8,293 nt of DNA from Nitrosopumilales archaeon (GTDB lineage Archaea; Thermoproteota; Nitrososphaeria; Nitrososphaerales; Nitrosopumilaceae): contig JANXYF010000196.1 of NCBI GenBank assembly GCA_025350175.1, positions 1 to 8,293 on the forward strand, in the 5' to 3' direction. A program made the translations under genes and the position numbers. The notes beneath the pieces were generated by a model that searched no databases, was not told the origin of the DNA, and saw nothing but the letters and a program-made list of their open reading frames with translations. Positions 1 through 6,546 of this stretch are shown here, one piece after another (position 1 is the stretch's first letter; each line of letters begins with the position of its first letter).

Positions 1-217
1 ATTGTTCGTCATATGAATAACCGTCTGCATTATGAATTGCCAATATGTAGATGTTTGACGGGGGAGAAAAGTTTGGGGTCGTACTATTTACCGGAACTGA
101 ATGTGTCCAAAGATAGTATACACCGCCGGCTATCAGAGATATCATAATTGCAACTGTAATTACTGCACCCTTAGAAATAGGACTACTCTTAGCCTTGTTC
201 TTCTGTTTCTTTACCAC
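1..217 (-). CDS. Membrane-anchored protein of unknown function (N-terminal part, cut by left edge)
   Basis: I do not recognise the family. A reading frame starts at a GTG (217-215) and stays open to the left edge, giving 72 residues. The N-terminus is very basic (MVKKQKNKAK), followed by one hydrophobic segment at about residues 18-36, then a Ser/Thr/Pro/Asn-rich linker at 38-54 that contains an N-S-T glycosylation sequon at N44. After that a folded domain seems to begin (NIYILAIHNADG). The layout suggests a type II membrane protein with its main domain outside the cell. The GTG is chosen because the only in-frame codons between it and the upstream stop are not start codons, and because an AT-rich TATA-like element lies about 28 bp upstream, which fits a leaderless message. 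The gene is divergent from the htrA-like gene, sharing a 162-bp intergenic region. Function cannot be given without the rest of the protein. Confidence 0.75.
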   Translation of the reverse strand, partial: MVKKQKNKAKSSPISKGAVITVAIMISLIAGGVYYLWTHSVPVNSTTPNFSPPSNIYILAIHNADGYSYDEQ

Positions 218-239
218 AGTGAAATTAGCAAAATGTGTG

Positions 240-249
240 TATATTTATG
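240..249 (-). promoter_or_regulatory. Putative TATA box of the left-edge membrane protein gene
   Basis: On the minus strand this reads CATAAATATA, centred about 28 bp upstream of the GTG at 217. That is the expected archaeal TATA-to-start distance for a leaderless transcript. The background is AT-rich, so the match is suggestive only. Confidence 0.4.
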
Positions 250-340
250 TAATGATTATCCAAGATGAGTAAAGGATAATACTAAAAGATCGAATGATTA
301 GATCGATTATTTTGAAAGAGGACAAATCTATAGTAAAGAA

Positions 341-348
341 TAATATTT
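341..348 (+). promoter_or_regulatory. Possible TATA-like element of the htrA-like gene
   Basis: The sequence taatattt is centred about 35 bp upstream of the ATG at 380, which would put transcription start near 370 with a leader of about 10 nt. No better box lies at the leaderless distance. The remaining intergenic region (218-379) shows no RNA gene. Its only other pattern is a short direct repeat, gatcga at 288-293 and 301-306. Confidence 0.25.
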
Positions 349-379
349 CGGTTTGCATCATTTAGGCTGAGATTTTGAT

Positions 380-1591
380 ATGAAAAAATTTGAAGTTATT
401 CTCATGTGTGCAATCATAGCCCTTTCGGCTACAGTTCTGATACAATTTAGCAATGGAAGAACATTAAATGAGATATCACAGGCAACTGTTCAAGGCCCTC
501 CGGGACCACAAGGCCCACCAGGACCTCCAGGTCCCCCAGGACAAGTAGGAACATCTGGAAACTATACACTAACAACAGATTCTACACTTACGCATATTTT
601 CAAGAGAGTTGAAAACTCTGTAGTCCAGATAACAAGCAAGGTAACGACCACAGATAATAACGTCATAATTAACGGTCAACCATTTCAGAGTCAATCGACA
701 AGACTAGGCTCTGGTTTCGTATACGACACGGATGGAAGAATAGTCACCAACAATCACGTAGTTGAAGGTTCAAAGACAGTAAACGTAACTTTTATTGATG
801 GAAATACATACACTGCAAAAGTTGTCGGTACTGACCCAGGAAATGACATTGCGGTAATACAAATAATAGATAATTTCTCAGATGAATCACTCGTCCCTCT
901 AACTCTTGGGAATTCATCACAACTTGATGTAGGACAACAAGTTATTGCAATTGGCAATCCATTTGGACTTAGTGATACAATGACAACGGGAATAATAAGC
1001 CAGGTTGGAAGACTACTTCCAAACGAGAACGCCGTGGGATTTTCAATACCAGACATAATACAAGTTGATGCTGCTATCAATCCAGGAAATTCTGGCGGAC
1101 CACTATTAGATTTGAATGGTCAAGTGATAGGAATGAATACTGCCATCACAACGAGCACTGGCGATTTTGCAGGAATTGGATTTGCCGTACCGGTTAATAC
1201 AATTAACAAAATTGCTCCAGTTTTAATTAAAAATGGAAATTATTCCCATCCATATCTTGGCATATCTGGAAGAAGTCTAGATCCAGACATTGCCCTTGCA
1301 AATGGATTACCAAGAAACTTCAAAGGAGTAATAATTGAAAAAATAGTCAAGGACGGACCTGCAGATAAAGCAGGAATCATAGCATCTACACCTGATGATA
1401 ACAACATTCCACATGGAGGAGATATCATAACAGCAATAGACGGTCACCAGATAAAGACAATCTATGATGTCATTGCATACCTAGATGAGCAGAAAAATGT
1501 CGGAGACAAAGTTGTGATATCAATTAACAGGTTAGGAAAATCATTAGACTTGACTACTATACTTGAAGTAAGACCTTCTACAACACCCTAA
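380..1591 (+). CDS. htrA: Secreted HtrA/DegS-like serine protease with collagen-like stalk and one PDZ domain
   Basis: A trypsin-fold serine endopeptidase expected to degrade or sense damaged proteins outside the cytoplasmic membrane. The 403 residues are arranged as follows. There is a basic N-terminus and a hydrophobic segment (about 6-23) with no convincing cleavage site or lipobox, so probably a membrane anchor as in DegS. A collagen-like run of seven Gly-X-Y triplets occupies 39-59, four of them GPP. The protease domain spans about 70-280, with catalytic His126 (TNNHVVEG), Asp156 (GNDIAVI) and Ser238 (NPGNSGGPL). One PDZ domain covers about 288-395, with a carboxylate-binding loop at PYLGI (291-295). 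All three catalytic residues are present, so it should be active. One PDZ and the total length are close to DegS-type family members. The start is the first ATG after an AT-rich promoter region; SD-like sequence is weak. The stop overlaps the convergent glycosylase gene by 4 nt. The collagen-like segment is the unusual part; it may act as a stalk and trimerisation aid, which is inference. Confidence 0.93.
   Translation: MKKFEVILMCAIIALSATVLIQFSNGRTLNEISQATVQGPPGPQGPPGPPGPPGQVGTSGNYTLTTDSTLTHIFKRVENSVVQITSKVTTTDNNVIINGQPFQSQSTRLGSGFVYDTDGRIVTNNHVVEGSKTVNVTFIDGNTYTAKVVGTDPGNDIAVIQIIDNFSDESLVPLTLGNSSQLDVGQQVIAIGNPFGLSDTMTTGIISQVGRLLPNENAVGFSIPDIIQVDAAINPGNSGGPLLDLNGQVIGMNTAITTSTGDFAGIGFAVPVNTINKIAPVLIKNGNYSHPYLGISGRSLDPDIALANGLPRNFKGVIIEKIVKDGPADKAGIIASTPDDNNIPHGGDIITAIDGHQIKTIYDVIAYLDEQKNVGDKVVISINRLGKSLDLTTILEVRPSTTP
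494..556 (+). repeat. Collagen-like Gly-X-Y coding repeat inside the htrA-like gene
   Basis: Seven consecutive 9-bp Gly-X-Y units (GPP, GPQ, GPP, GPP, GPP, GQV, GTS) encode residues 39-59 of the protease, between membrane anchor and protease domain. The DNA is locally far richer in G and C than its surroundings because of GGN and CCN codons. Synonymous codons vary between units (ggc/gga/ggt, cct/cca/ccc), which argues against a very recent slippage expansion. Confidence 0.85.
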
Positions 1592-2169
1592 TTATCTTCA
1601 AGAATATTTTTTGAAATTTTAAAATTCCATAATTTGTCAGTGGCTTTTTTTATTCCAATTCGTGGTCCAGATGCAATATCTGATCTTTTTATTTTTATTC
1701 CATCGATTATATACAAACTGGATTTTTTAGTCAGATCTTGACCATACTCTTTCTGGGTTATTTTTAATGCCTGTGTCAATTTGGCAGGTCCATTTGCAAG
1801 ATTAGAAATATCAAGAGTTTTTCGTCGCTTGTACATAAAATCAATTCCATGTTGCGGAAAAAGTGATCTGATTAAAACCGCACCTGCAGGATAATCTGGA
1901 CTTCGTGCTACAGCGTTTACGCAGTAATGCATTCCATATGTAAAGTAGACATAAACCCTGCCAACTTCTCCAAACATGGCTTTGTTTCTCTCAGTCATGC
2001 CCCCAAACGAGTGACTTGCTTCATCATCCGTGTACCGGTATGCTTCAGTCTCTGCAATTATTCCAGATATAATATTCCTATCAATATTTCTAATCAGAGT
2101 CTTTCCAAGTAAGTCTTGAGCAACTTTTACCGTATCACGGGCATAAAATGAACGAGATATTAGATTCAT
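1588..2169 (-). CDS. aag: DNA-3-methyladenine glycosylase, AAG/MPG type
   Basis: A monofunctional base-excision enzyme that removes alkylated or deaminated purines (3-methyladenine, hypoxanthine and similar) from DNA, leaving an abasic site. The 193 residues match the compact bacterial/archaeal AAG fold. Aligning by eye with human AAG (knowledge of its active site), the catalytic Glu125 corresponds to Glu42 in AETEAY, Tyr127 to Tyr44, His136 to His53 in DEASHS, Tyr159 to Tyr75, the intercalating Tyr162 to Tyr78 in YVYFTYGM, and Asn169 to Asn85. Further family motifs are LLGKTL (20-25), NGPAKLTQAL (126-135) and GPRIGI (168-173). All key residues are present. The ATG at 2169-2167 overlaps the uracil-glycosylase stop as ATGA, a 4-nt overlap indicating translational coupling and one mRNA. 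Its own stop overlaps the convergent htrA-like gene by 4 nt. Confidence 0.95.
   Translation of the reverse strand: MNLISRSFYARDTVKVAQDLLGKTLIRNIDRNIISGIIAETEAYRYTDDEASHSFGGMTERNKAMFGEVGRVYVYFTYGMHYCVNAVARSPDYPAGAVLIRSLFPQHGIDFMYKRRKTLDISNLANGPAKLTQALKITQKEYGQDLTKKSSLYIIDGIKIKRSDIASGPRIGIKKATDKLWNFKISKNILEDN
1607..1612 (+). terminator. Possible T-run terminator after the htrA-like gene
   Basis: A run of six T at 1607-1612, followed by another T stretch at 1617-1620, lies 16 nt after the protease stop codon, within the 3' end of the convergent glycosylase gene. Archaeal intrinsic termination commonly uses T-runs on the coding strand without a strong hairpin. AT-richness makes this weak evidence. 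Confidence 0.3.
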
Positions 2170-2747
2170 TTTGAAATTTCTACGTCTAAACCCTTTCTTA
2201 ATTTATCGAGTGTTTTTGCTAGTAAGACAAAATCATCTTTGAGAACTTGTCTTAATCCAGGATTATATATGATAGCAGCTGGGTGGACTGTAACAAAATA
2301 GAGTTGATCATTATTTTTTACAAGTTTTCCGCGATTTTTAGTTATCTCACTGCCATCAAGCAAAGAGCTGTACGCAGTATTTCCTAGTATGCATATAATT
2401 TTGGGTTTCATTATATCCAGTTCTTCTGACAAATATTGCCTGCATGCATCACGCTCTTCTGTTATTGGTTGTCTGTTGTTTGGAGGCCTGCATTTTACAA
2501 CATTAGTAATATACACTTGGTCTCTTGCAAATCCTGCATATTCCATTGCTTCAGATAAAATCTGTCCTGCAGTTCCAACAAACGGCTTACCCTGAAGGTC
2601 TTCATTTCTTCCAGGAGCTTCTCCTACAAATATTATATCAGATTTTACATTTCCAATTCCAGGTACTGCATTTGTTCTTGTCTTAGATAAATTACATTTG
2701 ACACATGATACAACTCTATTTCTTATATCGTTTAATTTTTCAGACAT
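2166..2747 (-). CDS. udg: Uracil-DNA glycosylase, family 4 (Fe-S cluster type)
   Basis: Removes uracil arising from cytosine deamination, starting base-excision repair. Family 4 enzymes are common in archaea and thermophiles and carry a structural 4Fe-4S cluster. In the 193-residue protein the four expected cluster ligands are visible: Cys15 and Cys18 (CVKC), Cys86 (VVKCRPP) and Cys102 (DACRQYL). The catalytic-site motifs are GEAPG (42-46) with ED at 49-50 and PFVG (55-58), where Phe56 would stack on uracil, then TNVVKCRPP (81-89, with Asn82), and VHPAA (154-158) with His155. It follows tldD after a 1-nt gap (TAG, C, ATG) and overlaps the downstream aag by 4 nt, so the three genes are very likely co-transcribed. 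Length and motifs are normal for the family, and no defect was seen. Confidence 0.95.
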   Translation of the reverse strand: MSEKLNDIRNRVVSCVKCNLSKTRTNAVPGIGNVKSDIIFVGEAPGRNEDLQGKPFVGTAGQILSEAMEYAGFARDQVYITNVVKCRPPNNRQPITEERDACRQYLSEELDIMKPKIICILGNTAYSSLLDGSEITKNRGKLVKNNDQLYFVTVHPAAIIYNPGLRQVLKDDFVLLAKTLDKLRKGLDVEISK

Positions 2748-2748
2748 G

Positions 2749-4167
2749 CTACGCTACCACACTTTTTACAATCGATCTACCACGTACATGTGGACCGCCA
2801 TTTCCCATCCTCATTATTTGCATCGGGTCCCCCTTGCCACAGTTTACAATAGGTCTTACCACAAAATCTTTTCCCCTAGCATCAATTGATTCAAAAAATT
2901 CTGGCGAGTTACCCATTACAATAACATCTCGGAGTAATTCCCCCAGTTCCCCATTTTCAATCTTTTGTGCATATTGACAAGATATACTCCAGTTGTACCG
3001 CATCATGTCAATTGATGGGATCTTCATGTTGCAAATCAAATATCCATTTTTAACGTCTTTAATCATCTCATCAGGACCCCAATTTCCAGGACCTATGCAT
3101 GTACATGCCATTCGTATGAGAGGCATAAATGAATAGCCGGTAGCCCGCATTGATGAATTGGGTGCAACATTAAACAAAGCCGCAGTCTCCCTACTTTGCA
3201 TGTGATTGCTCAATACTCCCCCTTCTACCAGACTCTTTTTTGTAGCAGGTACTCCTTCGTCGTCATACTTGTACCAACCCAAGCTAGATGGAATTGTTGG
3301 GTCATCAATTACATCAAGTTCCGATGAGCCAATCTTTGTTCCCATCTTTCCTGCCCACCATGCACCACCTGCCCATGCCATCTCTTTTCCAAGTACCCTA
3401 TCAGCTTCTGACGGGTGCCCCAAAATTTCATGGGAAAGCAATGCAACAAAATCAGGATTCATTACTACAGTTGCTTGTTCTTCCTTTACAGTTTTTGCAT
3501 CAAGCAATGCATCTGCTTTTTCAGATATTGACTGTGCGGATAAAAGTATGTCATGGTCCCCTGTAATCATTTCCAATCCCCCTCTACCTCCCTCAGTAGT
3601 ATTTACAGATTCAGTCAGTCCAGAATAATGTGCAGTTGCTGACAGGTTTGATATGACATCCTCAAAGTTATGAGTAATTTTAGATCCTTCGCTATTTACA
3701 AAATACTTGTAAAATTTATCATGTGAAACAGAGACTGATGACTTGATTATTCTTTTTTTATTTCGAATTATTTCATCAGACTCTAATGCAATCTTTATCA
3801 TTTCATCAACAGATGGTGGTATCTTTACAAAATAATTTACTGTATCAATAAATGATTTGACATCAGCTAGTCGTACCTTTTGTTTTTTATATTCAGAATA
3901 ATGCCTAGCTGATTTTATTGCATCAAGAATATTTTCTTGTACCACATAAAATGACTTTGGGGAAGACATGGAACAAAATCCCCATGCACCGTTGACTAGA
4001 ACCCTTATTCCCAGTCCAGAGTCATCAGATGAGACAAGATTTTCAACCTCCCCATTTTCAACTAGTATGCTAGTAGTCTGTACAGATTCTGTCCTTACAT
4101 CACAATATTGAGAACCATTTGAGAGTGCAATTGCAACTGCCTTTTCAGCGTAATCTTCCAGAGTCAT
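2749..4167 (-). CDS. tldD: TldD-family zinc metalloprotease (TldD/PmbA superfamily)
   Basis: TldD is the catalytic subunit of the TldD/TldE (PmbA) protease, which in bacteria processes peptide precursors such as microcins and takes part in toxin-antitoxin turnover. Archaeal substrates are not defined. The 472 residues show the TldD-type zinc signature HEILGH at 246-251 (His246, Glu247, His251). A C-terminal cysteine, Cys443 in VNCGKGDP, matches the third ligand known in E. coli TldD. The N-terminal half (about 1-220) carries the family's regular alpha/beta region, including YCDVRTE (21-27) and a VENGEVENL stretch at 36-44. The HExxxH motif marks this as the active TldD-like subunit, not the metal-less PmbA/TldE subunit. 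No PmbA gene lies in the window. The start is the first ATG; a TATA-like element sits about 23 bp upstream. The kinase stop lies 30 nt upstream, and udg follows 1 nt downstream. Confidence 0.94.
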   Translation of the reverse strand: MTLEDYAEKAVAIALSNGSQYCDVRTESVQTTSILVENGEVENLVSSDDSGLGIRVLVNGAWGFCSMSSPKSFYVVQENILDAIKSARHYSEYKKQKVRLADVKSFIDTVNYFVKIPPSVDEMIKIALESDEIIRNKKRIIKSSVSVSHDKFYKYFVNSEGSKITHNFEDVISNLSATAHYSGLTESVNTTEGGRGGLEMITGDHDILLSAQSISEKADALLDAKTVKEEQATVVMNPDFVALLSHEILGHPSEADRVLGKEMAWAGGAWWAGKMGTKIGSSELDVIDDPTIPSSLGWYKYDDEGVPATKKSLVEGGVLSNHMQSRETAALFNVAPNSSMRATGYSFMPLIRMACTCIGPGNWGPDEMIKDVKNGYLICNMKIPSIDMMRYNWSISCQYAQKIENGELGELLRDVIVMGNSPEFFESIDARGKDFVVRPIVNCGKGDPMQIMRMGNGGPHVRGRSIVKSVVA

Positions 4168-4185
4168 ATTTTTTTATAATAATAA

Positions 4186-4194
4186 TTAATTATA
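4186..4194 (-). promoter_or_regulatory. Possible TATA box upstream of tldD
   Basis: Minus-strand TATAATTAA is centred about 23 bp upstream of the tldD ATG (4167), lying in the 30-nt gap after the kinase stop. It could start a leaderless tldD-udg-aag transcript independent of the kinase. The whole gap is A/T-rich, so chance matches are likely. Confidence 0.35.
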
Positions 4195-4197
4195 CCT

Positions 4198-6072
4198 CTA
4201 TATCGGAGTTCGAGTTTCATCGTTTTGTGGGATTGCAAATGAGAATGTCGTACCTTCGGATAATTGACTTTCCATCCAAATTCTACCACCATGTGCTTCT
4301 ACAATTCCTTTGCAAATAGACAGCCCTAGGCCACTTCCTCCCTTTTCTCTTATACTACTAGTATCAACTTGATAGAACTTTTTGAAGATCTCATCTCTTG
4401 CTTCTGGTGGAATTCCCCGTCCATTATCCTTGACGGATACAATTACTTCATGTGCTTTTTCTTCGACATTTACTTGCACTTTACCTGTCTTTGGCTGAGT
4501 CGCCTTTAAGCTATTTTTTATCAGATTTGTTAGTACCTGTTTGATTCGAACATCGTCATATAATGCATAGATGTCTTTTTCCAAAGAGAAAGTAAGTAAT
4601 ATAGAATCAGCAGTTGCTTGCGGCTGCATCACAATCACAGTTTTTTCAACAGATTCTCGGATATTGTTTCTCTCTTTCTTGATTCGTAGTTGACCAAGTT
4701 CCAATTTTTGTGCATCAAGCAAGTCAGATATCAATTGCAGTAAAGTAGAGGCACTTGAGCTAATTATTTGCAATCTCTCTTTTTGAGCATTGTTTAGAGA
4801 GCCAAGGTGTCCGCCAAGTAAGATATCAGAATATCCTTGTATTGGAACAAGAGGTGTTTTTAGTTCATGTGTAACCATTGCAAGAAATTCATCTTTTGCA
4901 ACCTCTACCCTCTTTGCCTCTTCTTCTTTTTTCTGTATAGTAGTAGACATGGCATTGAAGGTTTGTGCCAACTCTCCAATCTCATCGTTTGACGAATAGT
5001 TAATCTTTTCACCATAAAATCCCTCCTTGACACGGCCCATCACTTTTGTCAAGACCTCAAGAGGCGACAATGAACGTCTAATGGACAAAACCACTAGCAA
5101 AAATACTGCAACATCTGCAATTATTAATAATTGAACCATTACGACTTTGGAATGTAGTCTAGTGTCTATCATCCCGTTCCATTGATTCACAAATTCCGAT
5201 GTTGCATTAAGAAGTGTATTTCTCTGCGAATTCAAGTTTGTCAAGGCCATTCCAAAATCTTTTGACAACAAAGTGTTAGATTCAACAAAAATCAATTTTT
5301 CTCGGACAGACTCCCACAAGGGATCAATCTGTCTTATAGAATCAGAGTTTTGCCTAGGAATTACTGCAAGTGTTTCTTGAGATATGCCATAATTTGCAAA
5401 TTCAGGATCATCTAGTGGAAGTCCTTGTAATTTTTTCAAGTCAGCATCAAAAGTGATTCGGTCTTTTTTCAGGGAAGAGGAAACGTTTCCACCCTCGCCA
5501 ATAGAATACAATAATGTCTTCTCGCCTATATCTTGCGCAATAGTTACCATCTTAGCGGCAATAATTTTGTGTGGATTGTAATTTCTATCAAGTGGGGTAA
5601 GGTCATTACTAATGCTATTTGCCAATGAGATCAACTTGCCATTTTTGCCAAGGATGTATTTTAGATCATCTTTTACACGCGAATCAAAAATATTTTCTTT
5701 TTTTATTTTTTCTGTAGACATTTGATAGGGAGTCCATTGATCTCCCACTTTATCATATGCAGGTCTTAATTCAGATGGGACAGATGCAACATTAAGCCCT
5801 CGAATATTTCCACCTGCTCCAAGTGTTGCATAAGTCATATCAAAGTCAGATATCTCAGTCTCCAAAGTCTGTCTATCTGCCTCATTGCCACTAGCAATCG
5901 AATTGGCAGTACCCCCAATTCTTTCTACTATGACTTTGAGGTCACTTGCATAACTAATAGAATGTAAGACATCTTGATTTTCTTGAGATGTAAATATGAG
6001 AAGATAGAGATTCAGTCCTGAAACTCCAATTAGGACCACAAGTAACAGGTAGGTCTTTTGGGTAAGTTTCAC
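4198..6072 (-). CDS. Membrane sensor histidine kinase with large extracellular (PilJ-like?) sensor, HAMP, HisKA, HATPase
   Basis: A sensor kinase that autophosphorylates a histidine in response to an unknown extracellular signal. From the GTG at 6072 it has 624 residues. TM1 is about 8-27. An extracytoplasmic, mostly helical region of about 280 residues (28-309) seems to hold two similar halves. TM2 is about 310-331 and a HAMP linker about 332-383. A HisKA domain carries phospho-acceptor His402 in VTHELKTP. The HATPase_c domain has an N box around NLIKNSLKA (516-524), a G1 box DNGRGIP starting at Asp549 and a G2 box GSGLGL at 579-584. It has no receiver of its own, so it must signal to a separate partner, plausibly the receiver at 6547-6909. 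I prefer GTG because a TATA box (6097-6103) lies 28 bp upstream; a TTG at 6087 would add five hydrophobic residues (end 6087, 629 residues). Divergent from the Hpt gene. Confidence 0.93.
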   Translation of the reverse strand: MKLTQKTYLLLVVLIGVSGLNLYLLIFTSQENQDVLHSISYASDLKVIVERIGGTANSIASGNEADRQTLETEISDFDMTYATLGAGGNIRGLNVASVPSELRPAYDKVGDQWTPYQMSTEKIKKENIFDSRVKDDLKYILGKNGKLISLANSISNDLTPLDRNYNPHKIIAAKMVTIAQDIGEKTLLYSIGEGGNVSSSLKKDRITFDADLKKLQGLPLDDPEFANYGISQETLAVIPRQNSDSIRQIDPLWESVREKLIFVESNTLLSKDFGMALTNLNSQRNTLLNATSEFVNQWNGMIDTRLHSKVVMVQLLIIADVAVFLLVVLSIRRSLSPLEVLTKVMGRVKEGFYGEKINYSSNDEIGELAQTFNAMSTTIQKKEEEAKRVEVAKDEFLAMVTHELKTPLVPIQGYSDILLGGHLGSLNNAQKERLQIISSSASTLLQLISDLLDAQKLELGQLRIKKERNNIRESVEKTVIVMQPQATADSILLTFSLEKDIYALYDDVRIKQVLTNLIKNSLKATQPKTGKVQVNVEEKAHEVIVSVKDNGRGIPPEARDEIFKKFYQVDTSSIREKGGSGLGLSICKGIVEAHGGRIWMESQLSEGTTFSFAIPQNDETRTPI

Positions 6073-6096
6073 AAATAAAAAAACCAATCAGAGGAG

Positions 6097-6103
6097 TATA
6101 AAA
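6097..6103 (-). promoter_or_regulatory. Putative TATA box of the histidine kinase gene
   Basis: Minus-strand CTTTTATAC contains TTTTATA centred 28 bp upstream of the GTG at 6072, a good archaeal TATA match at leaderless distance. It is too close (about 13 bp) to the alternative TTG at 6087, which is the main reason for choosing the GTG start. Confidence 0.5.
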
Positions 6104-6108
6104 GTTAG

Positions 6109-6115
6109 TATAATT
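6109..6115 (+). promoter_or_regulatory. Putative TATA box of the Hpt gene
   Basis: The sequence tataatt is centred 25 bp upstream of the ATG at 6137, matching leaderless spacing. It sits 12 bp from the box assigned to the divergent kinase, and the two share agtata. Binding of transcription factors at the two promoters could therefore interfere. Confidence 0.45.
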
Positions 6116-6136
6116 GTTATGCAGTAGATAGTCAAA

Positions 6137-6505
6137 ATGTCTGATGAGTTTCTAAATATTGCAAGAGAGGAGATACAATCAGAGATAGACAGTTTGAAAG
6201 AGTTATTCATTACATGTGTTAATGACGAACAATTCTATAACAAATCAAGAGACGTCCAAAGACATATGCACAAAATCAAGGGCTTGGCACCTATGATGGG
6301 GCAAGATAATGTAGGAGAAATTGCACGAATAAGTGACATAATTGTAAAACATATCACAAACTACGGAGTGTTAAAGGGCTCATATGATATAATTTTAGAA
6401 GCTATTCAGAAAATGAATAATCTTTTCAACGGAGATGCCGATACAAAGATAGATGATTTTAGAAAACACGCGATTGATGCATATCCCAACATTGCAGAGT
6501 TTTAA
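6137..6505 (+). CDS. Stand-alone histidine phosphotransfer (Hpt) domain protein
   Basis: A small cytoplasmic, all-helical protein expected to shuttle a phosphoryl group between receiver aspartates. The 122 residues carry the Hpt signature around residues 43-55: H-M-H-K-I-K-G-L-A-P-M-M-G, matching the family pattern HxxKGxxxxxG, with His45 as probable phospho-acceptor (His-Lys-Ile-Lys-Gly) and Lys48-Gly49 following. The surrounding sequence is amphipathic helix throughout (1-30, 36-75, 80-98), consistent with a four-helix bundle. No membrane segment or catalytic ATPase domain is present. The ATG at 6137 has a TATA-like box 25 bp upstream and no Shine-Dalgarno sequence. It is divergent from the histidine kinase, and the CheY-like gene follows 41 bp downstream on the same strand. 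Assignment to the kinase's relay comes from gene proximity. Confidence 0.87.
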   Translation: MSDEFLNIAREEIQSEIDSLKELFITCVNDEQFYNKSRDVQRHMHKIKGLAPMMGQDNVGEIARISDIIVKHITNYGVLKGSYDIILEAIQKMNNLFNGDADTKIDDFRKHAIDAYPNIAEF

Positions 6506-6518
6506 AACACATTCGTAA

Positions 6519-6526
6519 TTATATAT
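6519..6526 (+). promoter_or_regulatory. Putative TATA box of the CheY-like gene
   Basis: The sequence ttatatat is centred about 25 bp upstream of the ATG at 6547, in the 41-bp gap after the Hpt gene. This suggests the receiver can be transcribed on its own, leaderless, as well as by read-through from the Hpt gene. Confidence 0.5.
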
Positions 6527-6546
6527 GACATATTTTCATCCATAGT

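Noticed and set aside
288..306. Direct repeat gatcga spaced by 13 bp upstream of the protease gene
   Set aside because: Only 6 bp in AT-rich intergenic DNA, not placed at a clear promoter position; could be chance.
494..556. Collagen-like repeat as a low-complexity sequencing artefact or foreign insert
   Set aside because: The frame is kept through both sides, synonymous codons vary between units, and the protease domain that follows is intact.
754..1080. Open frame of 108 codons antisense to the protease domain
   Set aside because: Shadow of the catalytic His and Asp region of the protease; no start signals or family motif.
3206..3628. Open frame of 140 codons on the plus strand inside tldD
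   Set aside because: It lies antisense to a clearly conserved metalloprotease region including HEILGH; the translation is Ser/Pro-rich with no recognisable motif.
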